From positions 162,494 through 226,493 of the forward strand of contig NZ_VOWJ01000013.1 of assembly GCF_008011665.1 (NCBI RefSeq): a stretch of DNA of 64,000 nt, read 5' to 3'. Each line of letters starts with the position of its first letter. The first letter of the stretch is position 1. Source of the stretch: Campylobacter volucris (GTDB lineage: Bacteria > Campylobacterota > Campylobacteria > Campylobacterales > Campylobacteraceae). Below, piece by piece: positions 29,516 through 38,705 of this stretch. The position numbers and the translations under genes were made by a program. A model generated the notes under the pieces. It had not been told where the DNA came from and ran no database searches. It was given only the letters and a program-made list of their open reading frames with translations.

Positions 29516-30856
29516 ATGAAAATTTTTATAATATTTGTATTAGCTTTATTTTTTAATGCTTGCACTAGTGTAAGATTAGAGCAGATTAAACAAGAACAAA
29601 TTTCGCAAAAATTTTTTGAAGATTTTAACGCTAGTTATCCTTGGTGGAAAAGGTATAAAAATGAAGATTTAAACCAAATTGTTCAAAGTGTAATAGATAA
29701 CAATAAAGACTTAAATGTAGCAAGAATTAATCTTTTAAGCACATTAACTAGATATAAACTTTTAAAGGTTGATTTTTATCCAACTTTGAGCGGAAATTTA
29801 GGTGCAAATATAAAAAGAAATTTAGAAAATGGGAGTGAAAATTCTGGATTTTCTAATGGCCTAATGTTGAATTATGAGCTTGATATATATGCTAAAATTT
29901 CAGATAAAGTTGCATCTAGTGAATTTTTAGCTAAATCTAGCGAATATGAATTGCAAAAATTAAAATTAGATATAGTTAATCTAACTATAAATTCTATCTT
30001 TGATTTGGCATATTTTAACGATGTAGATATTTTGCTTAATGAGCATTATAATAATCTTGAGCAAATGTTAGAAATTTATACTAGTAAATTAGAATTTGGA
30101 AAAATAGAATATATTGATCTTTTAAACATCAAAAAATCACTTCTTAATACTAAGCAAAATATCATTACTAATCTTCAAAATAAAGAAGCAACACTTAAAA
30201 ATTTAAAAGATTTATTAGGCTTTGAGAATGAAAAATTACTTCAAAAAATTTCTACTTACACTTTGAAAGATTTTTCTTTAGATAAAGTAAATTTTGATAT
30301 AGATTTGAAAATGTTTGCCTATACACCGCAAATGCAGGCTAAGTTAAATTTATTAAAATCATCTTATAAAAATTATTCTAGTGTGCAAAAAAATATACTA
30401 CCGAGTATAAAAATACTTAGTAGTATAGACGGATCTAGTGAAAAATTCAATGATAGTTTTAAATTTTTATTTTTAGGAGGCAATGTAACTATAGAATTAC
30501 CTTTTTTAGACTTTTATAGAATTAAGCAAAATATAAAAATTTCAGAATATGAATACAATATAAGACTATTAGAGTATAAAGACGCTTTGCAAAAGACATT
30601 AAATGATTTTAAATTGTGTTATGAAAATGATAAATATTTTAACTTATTATTAAAACTTACTGATAAAATCAGCACTAATCAAGCTCAAATTGCTTCTTTG
30701 TATCTTGAAAAATACAACCTAGGACGCAATGAATTAAAAGATTATCTTGATGCAGATACTTTGTTAGTGAATTCTTTACAAGAACTCACTAGAGCAAGGC
30801 TAGCTTTGCTTAAAAATATAAATTTATATCATAGTATAGTTTTAATTTCAGATTAG
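29516..30856 (+). CDS. Outer-membrane efflux lipoprotein (TolC/OprM-like)
   Basis: A 446-residue outer-membrane factor completing the MacAB system. The start at 29516 is preferred over an in-frame ATG 21 bases upstream because AAAGGAATAAA precedes it and it yields a clean lipoprotein signal, MKIFIIFVLALFFNAC, with the lipidated Cys at 16. SYPWWKRY and LNQIVQSVIDNNKDLNVARI follow, typical of the NodT/OprM family, and two long coiled-coil repeats form the trans-periplasmic barrel. There is no terminator hairpin I can support in the 115 bases before gltS. Confidence 0.88.
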   Translation: MKIFIIFVLALFFNACTSVRLEQIKQEQISQKFFEDFNASYPWWKRYKNEDLNQIVQSVIDNNKDLNVARINLLSTLTRYKLLKVDFYPTLSGNLGANIKRNLENGSENSGFSNGLMLNYELDIYAKISDKVASSEFLAKSSEYELQKLKLDIVNLTINSIFDLAYFNDVDILLNEHYNNLEQMLEIYTSKLEFGKIEYIDLLNIKKSLLNTKQNIITNLQNKEATLKNLKDLLGFENEKLLQKISTYTLKDFSLDKVNFDIDLKMFAYTPQMQAKLNLLKSSYKNYSSVQKNILPSIKILSSIDGSSEKFNDSFKFLFLGGNVTIELPFLDFYRIKQNIKISEYEYNIRLLEYKDALQKTLNDFKLCYENDKYFNLLLKLTDKISTNQAQIASLYLEKYNLGRNELKDYLDADTLLVNSLQELTRARLALLKNINLYHSIVLISD

Positions 30857-30971
30857 TTGTTTTATAATATGTTTCATTTTGTAATAATGTCATAAGTAAG
30901 ATTGTGTAAATTTTGTTATTTTAAAGTCTTTATCTATTAAAATTAATTCATATATCAAACAAGGGAGAAGT

Positions 30972-32180
30972 ATGATTTTTGATTTTTATGCAACATTAGT
31001 CACTATGGTTATAGTGTTACTTTTAGGTGTATTTGTCATCAAAAGAGTAAAATTTTTACGCGATTATAATATACCCGAGCCAGTAGTAGGCGGGAGTATA
31101 GCTGCAATCATTCTTTTTATCTTGCATAGTTTTTTTTCTATCGATATTAAATTTGATAGCTCTATGAAAGATCCGTTAATGTTAGCATTTTTTTCAAGTA
31201 TCGGTTTGTTGGCCGATTTTGCATCTTTAAAAAAAGGTGGGAAAAAATTAGCGATTTTTTTAGTAGTTGTAGTAGGTTTGCTTTTTGCGCAAAACATTGT
31301 TGGTATAGGTGTAGCAACCGCTATGGGGCAAAATCCGCTCATGGGTCTTATTGCAGGGTCTGTTACTATGAGTGGAGGGCATGGAACAGGTGCAGCTTGG
31401 GCAGCTGAATTTATAAAAGAACCTTATGTGTATTCAAGTGCTACTACTATTGCTATTGCTTGTGCTACTTTTGGTCTTATTTCAGGAGGTATTATTGGTG
31501 GACCTGTTGCAAGATATTTAGTTGATAAATATAAACTAGTAGTGCCAAAACAAAATGATGAACAAGATGGTATGTTAAATTTTGAATCTCCACAAAAAGA
31601 AAGATTAATCACTCCATCATCTTTTATAGAATCTTTAGCATTAATTGCTTTATGTTTATTGATTGGTAGTGCTTTATCTGCATATATTAAGGCTAGCACA
31701 GGTTTTACTCTACCAACTTTTGTGTATTGTCTTTTTACAGGTGTGGTTTTAAGAAATGTTTTATCTGTTACCAAAATTCATCATGTTTTTGATAGAGAAG
31801 TTTCTGTTTTAGGTAATGTAAGCTTGTCTTTATTTTTGGCTTTAGCTTTAATGACTATCAATTTATGGGACTTAGTAACTCTTGCGTTACCAATGCTAGT
31901 TATTTTAGTGGTTCAAGTTGCGATGATGATTGCTTATGCAATTTTTATCACTTTTAGAGTTTGTGGAAAAGATTATGATGCGGCTGTTTTAGCGGCTGGA
32001 CATTGTGGTTTTGGACTCGGTGCGACTCCAACAGCTATGGTAAATATGCAAACAGTTACAAATCACTATGGAATGAGTCATATGGCTTTTATTATTGTGC
32101 CTTTAGTGGGAGCATTTTTTATAGATATAGTTAATGCCCTAGTGATCAATGCCTTTTTATATTTGCCATTTTTTCATTAA
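30972..32180 (+). CDS. gltS: Sodium/glutamate symporter GltS
   Basis: A 402-residue inner-membrane Na+/glutamate symporter with about ten hydrophobic segments. Family motifs: FLRDYNIPEPVVGGSIAA near residue 29, SGGHGTGAAWAAEF near 135 and its inverted-repeat partner GHCGFGLGATPTAMVNM near 345, which form the two re-entrant substrate loops. AAGGGAGAAG before the ATG is the ribosome binding site. Glutamate and related amino acids are major carbon sources for Campylobacter. The gene is followed by a strong bidirectional terminator shared with nth. Confidence 0.94.
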   Translation: MIFDFYATLVTMVIVLLLGVFVIKRVKFLRDYNIPEPVVGGSIAAIILFILHSFFSIDIKFDSSMKDPLMLAFFSSIGLLADFASLKKGGKKLAIFLVVVVGLLFAQNIVGIGVATAMGQNPLMGLIAGSVTMSGGHGTGAAWAAEFIKEPYVYSSATTIAIACATFGLISGGIIGGPVARYLVDKYKLVVPKQNDEQDGMLNFESPQKERLITPSSFIESLALIALCLLIGSALSAYIKASTGFTLPTFVYCLFTGVVLRNVLSVTKIHHVFDREVSVLGNVSLSLFLALALMTINLWDLVTLALPMLVILVVQVAMMIAYAIFITFRVCGKDYDAAVLAAGHCGFGLGATPTAMVNMQTVTNHYGMSHMAFIIVPLVGAFFIDIVNALVINAFLYLPFFH

Positions 32181-32186
32181 AAAATT

Positions 32187-32212
32187 TCTAGTGCTATTTT
32201 ACTAGCACTAGA
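32187..32212. terminator. Bidirectional terminator between gltS and nth
   Basis: TCTAGTGCTA (32187-32196), loop TTTTAC, TAGCACTAGA (32203-32212): a perfect 10-base-pair stem. An A-run lies on its left and a T-run (ATTTTTTTA) on its right, so it can end transcription from both converging genes. Confidence 0.82.
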
Positions 32213-32836
32213 TTAAATTTTTTTATCCTTGCTTTTACATAGATGATTTAAAAAACATCCTTTACATAAAGGATTTTTTGCCTTACAAGTATATCTACCA
32301 AATAAAACCATTGCCTGATGAAGATAATTAAGATTGTCTTTGAAAATTTTAGTTAAATCTTTTTCTGTTTCTTCTGGTGTTTTTGCTTTGCTAAGATTTA
32401 GTCTATGTGAAACTCTAAATACATGTGTATCTACAGCCATGCAATTAGTTCCGCACCATTCTATCATTACTACATGTGCAGTTTTTTGTCCTACTCCAGC
32501 TAAACTTTTCAAAGAAATTTCATCCATAGGAATTTCTCCGTTAAATTTTTCACACACTGTTTTAGCCATTTTGATTAAATTTTGAGCTTTGTTATTGTAA
32601 AAAGAGCATGAATTTATAAGCAGTTTTAAACTCGCAAGGTTAGCATTAGCTAGATCTTTTATGTTAGGATAAGTTTTAAACAAATCAGGAGTTATAAGAT
32701 TAACCCTTTTATCAGTACATTGAGCTGAAAGCATCACGCAAACTATTAGTTCATAGGCATTGTTGAAGATTAATTCTGTTTTGGCTTGTCCAAAATGTTT
32801 TAAAAATAATTGTTTAATTTCTAAATTTCTTTTCAT
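32213..32836 (-). CDS. nth: Endonuclease III
   Basis: Nth removes oxidised pyrimidines from DNA and nicks abasic sites. The 207-residue protein has MLSAQCTDKRVN near residue 34, the helix-hairpin-helix SLAGVGQKTAHVV near 108 with the catalytic Lys, the catalytic Asp in MAVDTHVFRVSHRL near 132, and the [4Fe-4S] ligands C-x6-C-x2-C-x5-C (CKAKNPLCKGCFLNHLC) near 184. All catalytic and cluster residues are intact. Standard length. Divergent from peb4. Confidence 0.97.
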   Translation of the reverse strand: MKRNLEIKQLFLKHFGQAKTELIFNNAYELIVCVMLSAQCTDKRVNLITPDLFKTYPNIKDLANANLASLKLLINSCSFYNNKAQNLIKMAKTVCEKFNGEIPMDEISLKSLAGVGQKTAHVVMIEWCGTNCMAVDTHVFRVSHRLNLSKAKTPEETEKDLTKIFKDNLNYLHQAMVLFGRYTCKAKNPLCKGCFLNHLCKSKDKKI

Positions 32837-32877
32837 AAAACTTATTTTATGTTAATCGCCTTTAAATAAAGTTTAGT

Positions 32878-32883
32878 TATAAT
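32878..32883 (+). promoter_or_regulatory. -10 box of the peb4-fba promoter
   Basis: TATAAT preceded by AAGTTTAGT, 35 bases upstream of the peb4 ATG, with T-rich runs further upstream. Leader of about 25 bases containing AAAAGGAAA. Confidence 0.55.
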
Positions 32884-32917
32884 AAATACTACGAAAATTA
32901 CTTTAAAAGGAAAAACA

Positions 32918-33733
32918 ATGAAAAAAGTTTCTTTAGTCGCTGCGACTTTATTGACAGGATTGAGTTTGAATGCTGCTGTTGTAGCTACTTTTGATGGAAC
33001 GAATATCACTGATACGCAAGTAAATGAATTTTTTGCTCCTATGTTAAGAGGTGCTAAAGTTACTGATTTGCCGGCTGAACAAAAAAAAGCAATCATCGAT
33101 CAATACATTCTTCAACAGCTTGTATTAAAAGATGCAAAGGCTCAAAAAATAGAAAATGATCCTTTATACAAAGAAGAGTTAGAGCGTGCAAAAGATGCTA
33201 TTTTAGTAAATATCTATCAAAAGAAAATTTTTGATTCTATAAAAATTGAAGAATCAAAAATAAAAAAATATTATGATGAGCATAAAGACGAATATACAAG
33301 ATTAGCTCAAGTAAAAGCTAAACATATTTTGGTAACTAGCGAAAAAGAAGCTAAAGATATTATTGCTCAACTTAGCAAGCTTAATGGTAAGGCATTGGAA
33401 GAAAAATTTGAGCAATTAGCAAAAGAAAAATCAATCGACAAAGGCTCTTCAGCTCAAGGTGGTGAGCTTGGATGGTTCTCTGAATCAACTATGGTAAAAC
33501 CATTTGCTGATGCGGCTTTTTCTATGAAAAAAGGAACTATTTCTAAAACTCCTGTGAAAAGTGATTTTGGATATCATGTGATTTTAAAAGAAGATGCTAA
33601 GGCAAAAAGTACTATGAGCTATAATGAAGTAAAATCAGGTATTGAAAATAATTTCAAAATGGAAGAATTTCAAAAGCTACTCAATGCAAAAGCACAAGAG
33701 CTTCGCAAGAAAATACAAGTGGAATACAAATAA
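32918..33733 (+). CDS. peb4: PEB4-type periplasmic peptidyl-prolyl isomerase/chaperone
   Basis: A 271-residue SurA-like parvulin. Residues 1-20 are a signal peptide ([20 protein letters not shown]). The N-terminal chaperone region (about 21-125) is helical; the parvulin domain begins at [15 protein letters not shown] near 126 and continues through [21 protein letters not shown] near 180 and [12 protein letters not shown] near 218. In C. jejuni PEB4 assists outer-membrane protein folding and adhesion (established). The stop overlaps the fba start by one base, an unusual coupling with a glycolytic/gluconeogenic enzyme that is also seen, as I recall, in C. jejuni. Confidence 0.95.
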   Translation: MKKVSLVAATLLTGLSLNAAVVATFDGTNITDTQVNEFFAPMLRGAKVTDLPAEQKKAIIDQYILQQLVLKDAKAQKIENDPLYKEELERAKDAILVNIYQKKIFDSIKIEESKIKKYYDEHKDEYTRLAQVKAKHILVTSEKEAKDIIAQLSKLNGKALEEKFEQLAKEKSIDKGSSAQGGELGWFSESTMVKPFADAAFSMKKGTISKTPVKSDFGYHVILKEDAKAKSTMSYNEVKSGIENNFKMEEFQKLLNAKAQELRKKIQVEYK

Positions 33734-34797
33734 TGGGTATTTTAGATCTTGTTAAACCAGGTGTTTTAAGTGGTGATGATTTAAATATAGTTTATAATCA
33801 TGCTAAAAAAGAAGGTTTTGCCATCCCTGCAGTAAATGTTATAGGAACAAATTCTATTAATGCTGTTTTAGAAAGTGCTAAAAAAGTTAATTCACCTGTG
33901 ATTATTCAATTTTCTAATGGAGGAGCTAAATTTGTAGCGGGTAAAGCTTGCCCTAAGGCTGATATTTTGGGAGCTATAAGTGGAGCAAGACATGTGCATT
34001 TAATGGCTAAAGCTTATAATGTTCCTGTTATTTTACATACTGATCATGCTGCTAGAAAGCTTCTTCCTTGGATTGATGCTTTGATTGAAGCTAATATAGA
34101 ATTTAAAAAAGAAAATAATATTCCTTTATTTAGTTCTCATATGATTGATTTAAGTGAAGAAGATTTGGAAAGGAATTTGAGTACTTGTGAAAAATACTTA
34201 GAGCAAATGTCTGAACTTGGAATTTCTTTGGAGTTAGAGTTAGGCTGCACAGGTGGTGAAGAAGATGGTGTAGATAATACAAATATCGATAATGCAAAAT
34301 TATACACTCAGCCTGAAGATGTGGCTTTAGCTTATGAAAGACTTTCTAAAATTAGTGATAGATTTTCAATTGCAGCTAGTTTTGGCAATGTTCATGGAGT
34401 TTATAAACCAGGTAATGTAATCTTAAGACCTGAAATTCTTAAAAATTCTCAAGAATATGTTAAAAATAAATTTAATCTCAATGAAGATAAGCCAATTAAT
34501 TTTGTTTTTCATGGTGGTAGTGGTAGTGATATTAACGATATTAAAGCTGCTTTAAGCTATGGCGTGATAAAAATGAATATTGATACAGATACTCAATGGG
34601 CCTTTTGGGATGGAGTTAGAGAATATGAACTTCAAAATAAGGCATATTTACAAGGACAAATTGGCAATCCAGATGGAGAGGATAAGCCAAATAAAAAATA
34701 CTACGATCCAAGAGTTTGGTTAAGAGCGGGTGAAGAAAGTATGATTAAACGCTTAGAATGTGCGTTTAGTGATTTAAATTGTATTGATAGAAACTAA
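33733..34797 (+). CDS. fba: Class II fructose-bisphosphate aldolase
   Basis: Cleaves or, in gluconeogenic Campylobacter, mainly forms fructose 1,6-bisphosphate. The 354-residue zinc aldolase has AIPAVNVIGTNSINAVLE near residue 26, VPVILHTDHAARKLLPWID near 97 with the catalytic Asp and zinc His, LELELGCTGGEEDGVDN near 167 (zinc Glu), the second zinc His in FGNVHGVYKPGNV near 217, and the third in VFHGGSGSD near 255 with phosphate-binding glycines. Length is as for the E. coli-type class IIA enzyme. Coupled to peb4; followed by a strong terminator. Confidence 0.97.
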   Translation: MGILDLVKPGVLSGDDLNIVYNHAKKEGFAIPAVNVIGTNSINAVLESAKKVNSPVIIQFSNGGAKFVAGKACPKADILGAISGARHVHLMAKAYNVPVILHTDHAARKLLPWIDALIEANIEFKKENNIPLFSSHMIDLSEEDLERNLSTCEKYLEQMSELGISLELELGCTGGEEDGVDNTNIDNAKLYTQPEDVALAYERLSKISDRFSIAASFGNVHGVYKPGNVILRPEILKNSQEYVKNKFNLNEDKPINFVFHGGSGSDINDIKAALSYGVIKMNIDTDTQWAFWDGVREYELQNKAYLQGQIGNPDGEDKPNKKYYDPRVWLRAGEESMIKRLECAFSDLNCIDRN

Positions 34798-34815
34798 GAG
34801 CATATGCTCTTAGTT
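34792..34815 (+). terminator. Terminator of peb4-fba
   Basis: AACTAAGAGC (34792-34801), loop ATAT, GCTCTTAGTT (34806-34815): perfect 10-base-pair stem that includes the fba stop codon, followed by AATTTTCC. Confidence 0.75.
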
Positions 34816-34871
34816 AATTTTCCTGTGAAGATATAAATTTTTAGAGTAAAATTAACATAAGGTATATAATA

Positions 34872-36203
34872 ATGGAAGCAAAAACAACAGATGAATTTTC
34901 AGATCTTGTGTTACCAGATGGAAAAGGTAGCACAGGTATAGTTGCTTATTTAAAAATTATTTTTATCCCGACTATATTGTATCTTTTGATTCTTTTGGGA
35001 TATTTTGATAAGATTGATTTTAAAGTAGAATTGCATAGTGTTGTAATGATAGGAATTATTTATATTGTAGCACTTATTTTTGCAAGACATAGTGCTGATT
35101 ATGCTTCAAGTATTTTTGAGCAGCAAAAGGATGAATTTAAACTTGTATTAAAACGCTATATTATGAAACACTTTTTAATCATAGGTAAAGAAACAAAATC
35201 AAATGCAAGTTTTGATGATTTTGCTTATGCATATGCAAGAGATTTAAGAAATGAAAACTTTGCTTTGGTTGGTGGAGCTATCTTTCCTATGCTTGGAATT
35301 TTAGGAACATTTATAAGTATAGCTATATCTATGCCTAATTTTAATTCTAGTGATACAGCAGGATTAGAGCAAGAAATTTCAGCTTTATTAAATGGAGTTG
35401 GGACAGCGTTTTATGTGTCTATTTATGGAATTTTTTTAGCACTTTGGTGGATTTTCTTTGAAAAATATGGATTAAGTAAATTTCAAAGACTTCTTAATCG
35501 TCAAAAAAATGCTACAAGTGACTTTTTTTGGTCAAAAGAAGAGATAGATAGAAAATATTTACAAGAAAGTTTGAAGCATTTTGAAAAAATTGGTATGATT
35601 TTTGAGCATGTAAGTAATGAAGAATTTTTTAAAGAGCTTGATAACACCATAGATAGAAAATTTAGAGTTTTTCAAGAATTGGTAAATGCTGAAGAAAAAG
35701 CTGTAAGATTAAGCAGTGAGCATGTAAAACAAACTATGAGTGATCTTTCAAAAACTCAAAGAGAACAAAAAGATATAGTAAAAACTTATACAGAAATAGC
35801 TAATGCAGTAAATATGTTAAATTCGAATGTAAAAGATCTTACTCTTAGAATTTCTGAACAATATAATAGACTTTTAGATATTAGTTCGGATAAAATTTCT
35901 CATCTTGATAAAAGTGTTACAATGCTTGATGATAAGGTAGAAAATTTTGCTAATAATATAGAAAAATATCAAAATCTTATGCTTGAAAATCAAATGAAAC
36001 TTTTTGAGGGATTTAAATCTAGCATTATAGAAGGAATGCATACTTTCAAAGAAGCTTATGAAGAAGAAAAAAACATTGATGAAAAAATTTCAATGATGGA
36101 AGAATTTAAACTTGAAAGTAAAGAACTAGATGAACAAACTTCACAAGTTATTGCTAAACTTGAAAATCAAAAAGAAGATGAAAAAATAGATGATAAAAAA
36201 TAA
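34872..36203 (+). CDS. MotA/TolQ/ExbB-type proton-channel protein with long cytoplasmic coiled-coil tail
   Basis: A 443-residue inner-membrane protein. Hydrophobic segments lie at about residues 25-45, 57-73, 134-155 (FALVGGAIFPMLGILGTFISIAISM, the MotA/TolQ channel helix) and 177-200 (GVGTAFYVSIYGIFLALWWIFF). After residue 215 the protein is a long heptad-rich coiled coil to the end, much longer than in MotA or ExbB and similar in plan to ZorA-type stators. It overlaps the OmpA-domain partner by 14 bases. Role inferred: the rotor/pentamer part of an ion-driven stator; which process it powers is unknown. Confidence 0.83.
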   Translation: MEAKTTDEFSDLVLPDGKGSTGIVAYLKIIFIPTILYLLILLGYFDKIDFKVELHSVVMIGIIYIVALIFARHSADYASSIFEQQKDEFKLVLKRYIMKHFLIIGKETKSNASFDDFAYAYARDLRNENFALVGGAIFPMLGILGTFISIAISMPNFNSSDTAGLEQEISALLNGVGTAFYVSIYGIFLALWWIFFEKYGLSKFQRLLNRQKNATSDFFWSKEEIDRKYLQESLKHFEKIGMIFEHVSNEEFFKELDNTIDRKFRVFQELVNAEEKAVRLSSEHVKQTMSDLSKTQREQKDIVKTYTEIANAVNMLNSNVKDLTLRISEQYNRLLDISSDKISHLDKSVTMLDDKVENFANNIEKYQNLMLENQMKLFEGFKSSIIEGMHTFKEAYEEEKNIDEKISMMEEFKLESKELDEQTSQVIAKLENQKEDEKIDDKK

Positions 36204-37131
36204 TCAAGAGAATAACGAAGATAATAATTTTTGGATAGCCTATGCTGATTTGATGGCTGGGTTGTTGTTTGTATTTGTATTATTAATCGGGGCTATTGTT
36301 GTAAAATATGTTTTAACCCAAAGTGATTTAAAAATTATAAAGGAAAATTTGGAAAAACAAGAGCAGAGGCTGCGAGAAAACAGAGAAGAGTTAAGTCAAA
36401 AAGAAGATATACTTAAAAATTTAAATCAAAAATTAAATAGCACTTCAAAACAAAAGCAAGAATTAGAAGCAAATGTAAGCTCTTATGTAAAATTAAATCA
36501 GGATTTAAATTTATCTTTAGATGAAAAAGATCAACAAATTTTTACCTTACTTGAAAGATTAAATAAAAAAGATGAAGAAATAAAAGAATTGCAGACTGAT
36601 TTTGAAGAAGCAAAAAATAAAATCAAAGAGCTAGGGTTAATTAAAGAAAACACTATTAAAAATTTACGAGCAAAGATTGATAGTAATATTACTTTAGATG
36701 TAAATTCAGGCGCTATTATTTTACCTTCAGAAGTATTATTTGATACTAATTCTTTTACTTTAAAACCTCAGGCTAAAGAAAATTTAAAAGCTATATTAAC
36801 TCAATATTTTGATGGTATTTTAAAAGATGAAAATATACTTTCAAGTATTGAGAATATAGTTATAGAAGGACATACAGATAGTGCAGGATCTTATATATAT
36901 AATCTTGATTTATCACAAAAAAGAGCTTATGCGGTGATGAGTTTTATTTACTCTTTTTATAAAGATCCTAGGCTTCAAAAATTATTAATGGCAAGTGGTA
37001 GATCATATTCAGATGTTGTTATAAAAGATGGAAAAGAAGACAAAGAAGCAAGTCGTAGAATAGAAATAAAATTTAATATCAATACCAATAATGCTTTAGA
37101 AAAGGTTGAAAAATACCTTGATAGCAAGTAG
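36190..37131 (+). CDS. MotB-like OmpA-domain stator partner
   Basis: A 313-residue protein with one transmembrane helix near residues 20-40 (WIAYADLMAGLLFVFVLLIG), whose Asp (ADLM) is in the place of the MotB proton-carrying aspartate. A long coiled coil (about 45-155) leads to a C-terminal OmpA-like peptidoglycan-binding domain: VLFDTNSFTLKPQAKENL near 176, VIEGHTDSAGSYIYNLDLSQKRA near 226 and EASRRIEIKFNI near 292. With the preceding gene it forms a MotAB/ZorAB-type pair, distinct from the flagellar motAB. Its C-terminal coding end overlaps the PLP-enzyme gene. Confidence 0.87.
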   Translation: MIKNNQENNEDNNFWIAYADLMAGLLFVFVLLIGAIVVKYVLTQSDLKIIKENLEKQEQRLRENREELSQKEDILKNLNQKLNSTSKQKQELEANVSSYVKLNQDLNLSLDEKDQQIFTLLERLNKKDEEIKELQTDFEEAKNKIKELGLIKENTIKNLRAKIDSNITLDVNSGAIILPSEVLFDTNSFTLKPQAKENLKAILTQYFDGILKDENILSSIENIVIEGHTDSAGSYIYNLDLSQKRAYAVMSFIYSFYKDPRLQKLLMASGRSYSDVVIKDGKEDKEASRRIEIKFNINTNNALEKVEKYLDSK

Positions 37132-37981
37132 GATAGATCTTTTAAAATATAATGATTTTGAATTTTTTTTAAAAAGAGATGATTTGCTTGGAAAAGTTAA
37201 TGGCAACAAGGCTAGAAAATTAGCCTTTTTAGATGCTAATAAGCATCAATTTAAAAAAGGTCAAGTTTTAATCTCTTATGGATCTTCTCAAAGTAATGCT
37301 TTAGCGGCTTTGGCTATTTTTTGTCATGAAAATGATTTTAAACTAATTTTTGTATGTGAAAAAATTAGTTCTTTTTTAAAAGAAAATCCTCATGGAAATT
37401 ATTTGATTGCTTTAAAATACGGTGCAAACATCATAGAAAATAAAGAATTTGTAAATAGAAAATCTAAAGCTCTAAGTTTAAAAAAACCTAATGATATTTT
37501 TTTGGAAGAGGGTATTGCTACTAAAGAAGCTGAAATGGGGTATATAAACTTAGCTTTAGAGCTTCAAGAACAACTTAATGAAAAAGTAGATGTTTTTTTA
37601 CCTTCTGGCACAGGAACTTCAGCAGCATTTTTAGCTAAACATAGTAAATTTAAAGTTTTTACTTGTGCTTGTATAGGCGATAGTGAGTATTTAAAGCAAC
37701 AAATTTTAACTTTAGATTTAAATTATAATTTTAGTAATTTAACTATATTAAATCCACCTAAAAAATATCATTTTGCAAAACCTTATTTGGAATTATATGA
37801 ACTTTATAAAGATTTAAAAATACAATGTGAAGTAGAGTTTGATTTGCTTTATGATATGATAGGTTTTAAAACTTTATTGGCAAATAGTGAAGTTTTTGAA
37901 AATAAAATTCTTTACATCCATCAAGGCGGGCTTGATGGAAATATAAGCATGTTAAAGCGTTATGAGTATAAATATCAATAA
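37118..37981 (+). CDS. ACC deaminase/D-cysteine desulfhydrase-like PLP enzyme
   Basis: A fold-type II PLP-dependent protein of about 287 residues. FLKRDDLLGKVNGNKARKLAF near the N-terminus carries the PLP Lys (NGNKARK), ISYGSSQSNALAALAIF follows (family SNHA-type motif), and the phosphate loop is FLPSGTGTSAAFLA. It is somewhat short (the family is usually 300-340). No ATG exists; TTG at 37118 leaves an AAGG 12 bases upstream, and another TTG at 37106 is possible. It overlaps the OmpA-domain gene. Substrate (D-cysteine, ACC or another amino acid) is not decided. Confidence 0.8.
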   Translation: MIASRIDLLKYNDFEFFLKRDDLLGKVNGNKARKLAFLDANKHQFKKGQVLISYGSSQSNALAALAIFCHENDFKLIFVCEKISSFLKENPHGNYLIALKYGANIIENKEFVNRKSKALSLKKPNDIFLEEGIATKEAEMGYINLALELQEQLNEKVDVFLPSGTGTSAAFLAKHSKFKVFTCACIGDSEYLKQQILTLDLNYNFSNLTILNPPKKYHFAKPYLELYELYKDLKIQCEVEFDLLYDMIGFKTLLANSEVFENKILYIHQGGLDGNISMLKRYEYKYQ

Positions 37982-38562
37982 ATATATATATGATGTGTTT
38001 TTGGGGTAAATCTATCATACATCATATTATTATTTAATTGTTGAAGTTGATTATTTAGCATTATATTTTGCCAATATTGTTGTTGATTATATCTTATTTG
38101 CTCTCTTGCTCTTTCCATGGCAGCTTGTGCCTCTAATTCTTTTGCTTTTATTAGTCTTTCTTCATTGTATTGCTTTAGTATTTCTTGTTTATATTGTTTT
38201 ATTTTTGCAATTTGTATTTCTATTTCTTTAGATAGTTCTTTGTTTTCAGCGTCTTCATTGCAAATTTCTTTATATTCGTTGTTATCTATAAAATTAACTT
38301 TTATAGATTCTTTACAAATTTTCTTTTTGTATTTTTCTTTGATTATATTAGCTTTTACTGAATGTTCCATGGCAAGTTTTGCTATTTGTTCTATATCTTC
38401 TATAAGTTTGCTTTTTTCAGAGAAATATTCTTGAGGGAGCTGTACATTTCTAATTAGTTTGTTATTTTGAAATTCATTTGCTATGTATCCTCCACTTTTC
38501 ATAGAAGTAACCTCAAAACCATTTTTAATATTGTCCGATCCTATTGTAAAAATCATGCCCAT
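37975..38562 (-). CDS. Hypothetical Gln/Asn-rich coiled-coil protein, possibly N-terminally truncated
   Basis: A 195-residue frame I do not recognise. Residues 1-60 look globular (MGMIFTIGSDNIKNGFEV), 60-150 are charged and helical, and the C-terminus is Gln/Asn-rich (RYNQQQYWQNIMLNNQL). No signal peptide. The frame stays open for 23 codons upstream of the first ATG (to a TAA near 38632) without a start or ribosome binding site; these codons read as plausible protein (NYSLEIFDF...), so the true N-terminus may be lost. It is convergent with the PLP enzyme and follows a lipoprotein gene. Possibly an accessory remnant. Confidence 0.5.
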   Translation of the reverse strand: MGMIFTIGSDNIKNGFEVTSMKSGGYIANEFQNNKLIRNVQLPQEYFSEKSKLIEDIEQIAKLAMEHSVKANIIKEKYKKKICKESIKVNFIDNNEYKEICNEDAENKELSKEIEIQIAKIKQYKQEILKQYNEERLIKAKELEAQAAMERAREQIRYNQQQYWQNIMLNNQLQQLNNNMMYDRFTPKTHHIYIY

Positions 38563-38705
38563 TCTTGCATCTAGATTATTTTTTGAAAAATCAAAAATTT
38601 CAAGAGAGTAATTTTGAAATTTTTGAGTATATTATACATTGTATGAAAAAGGTGAGTATGTTGTATATAAGGCATTGTGTTTGTTGAATTTCCCAGCTTT
38701 GCGAA

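Noticed and set aside
34872..37131. Calling the MotA/OmpA pair a Zorya defence system
   Set aside because: No ZorC, ZorD or ZorE-like gene is adjacent; only the stator architecture is similar, so it is left as a finding.
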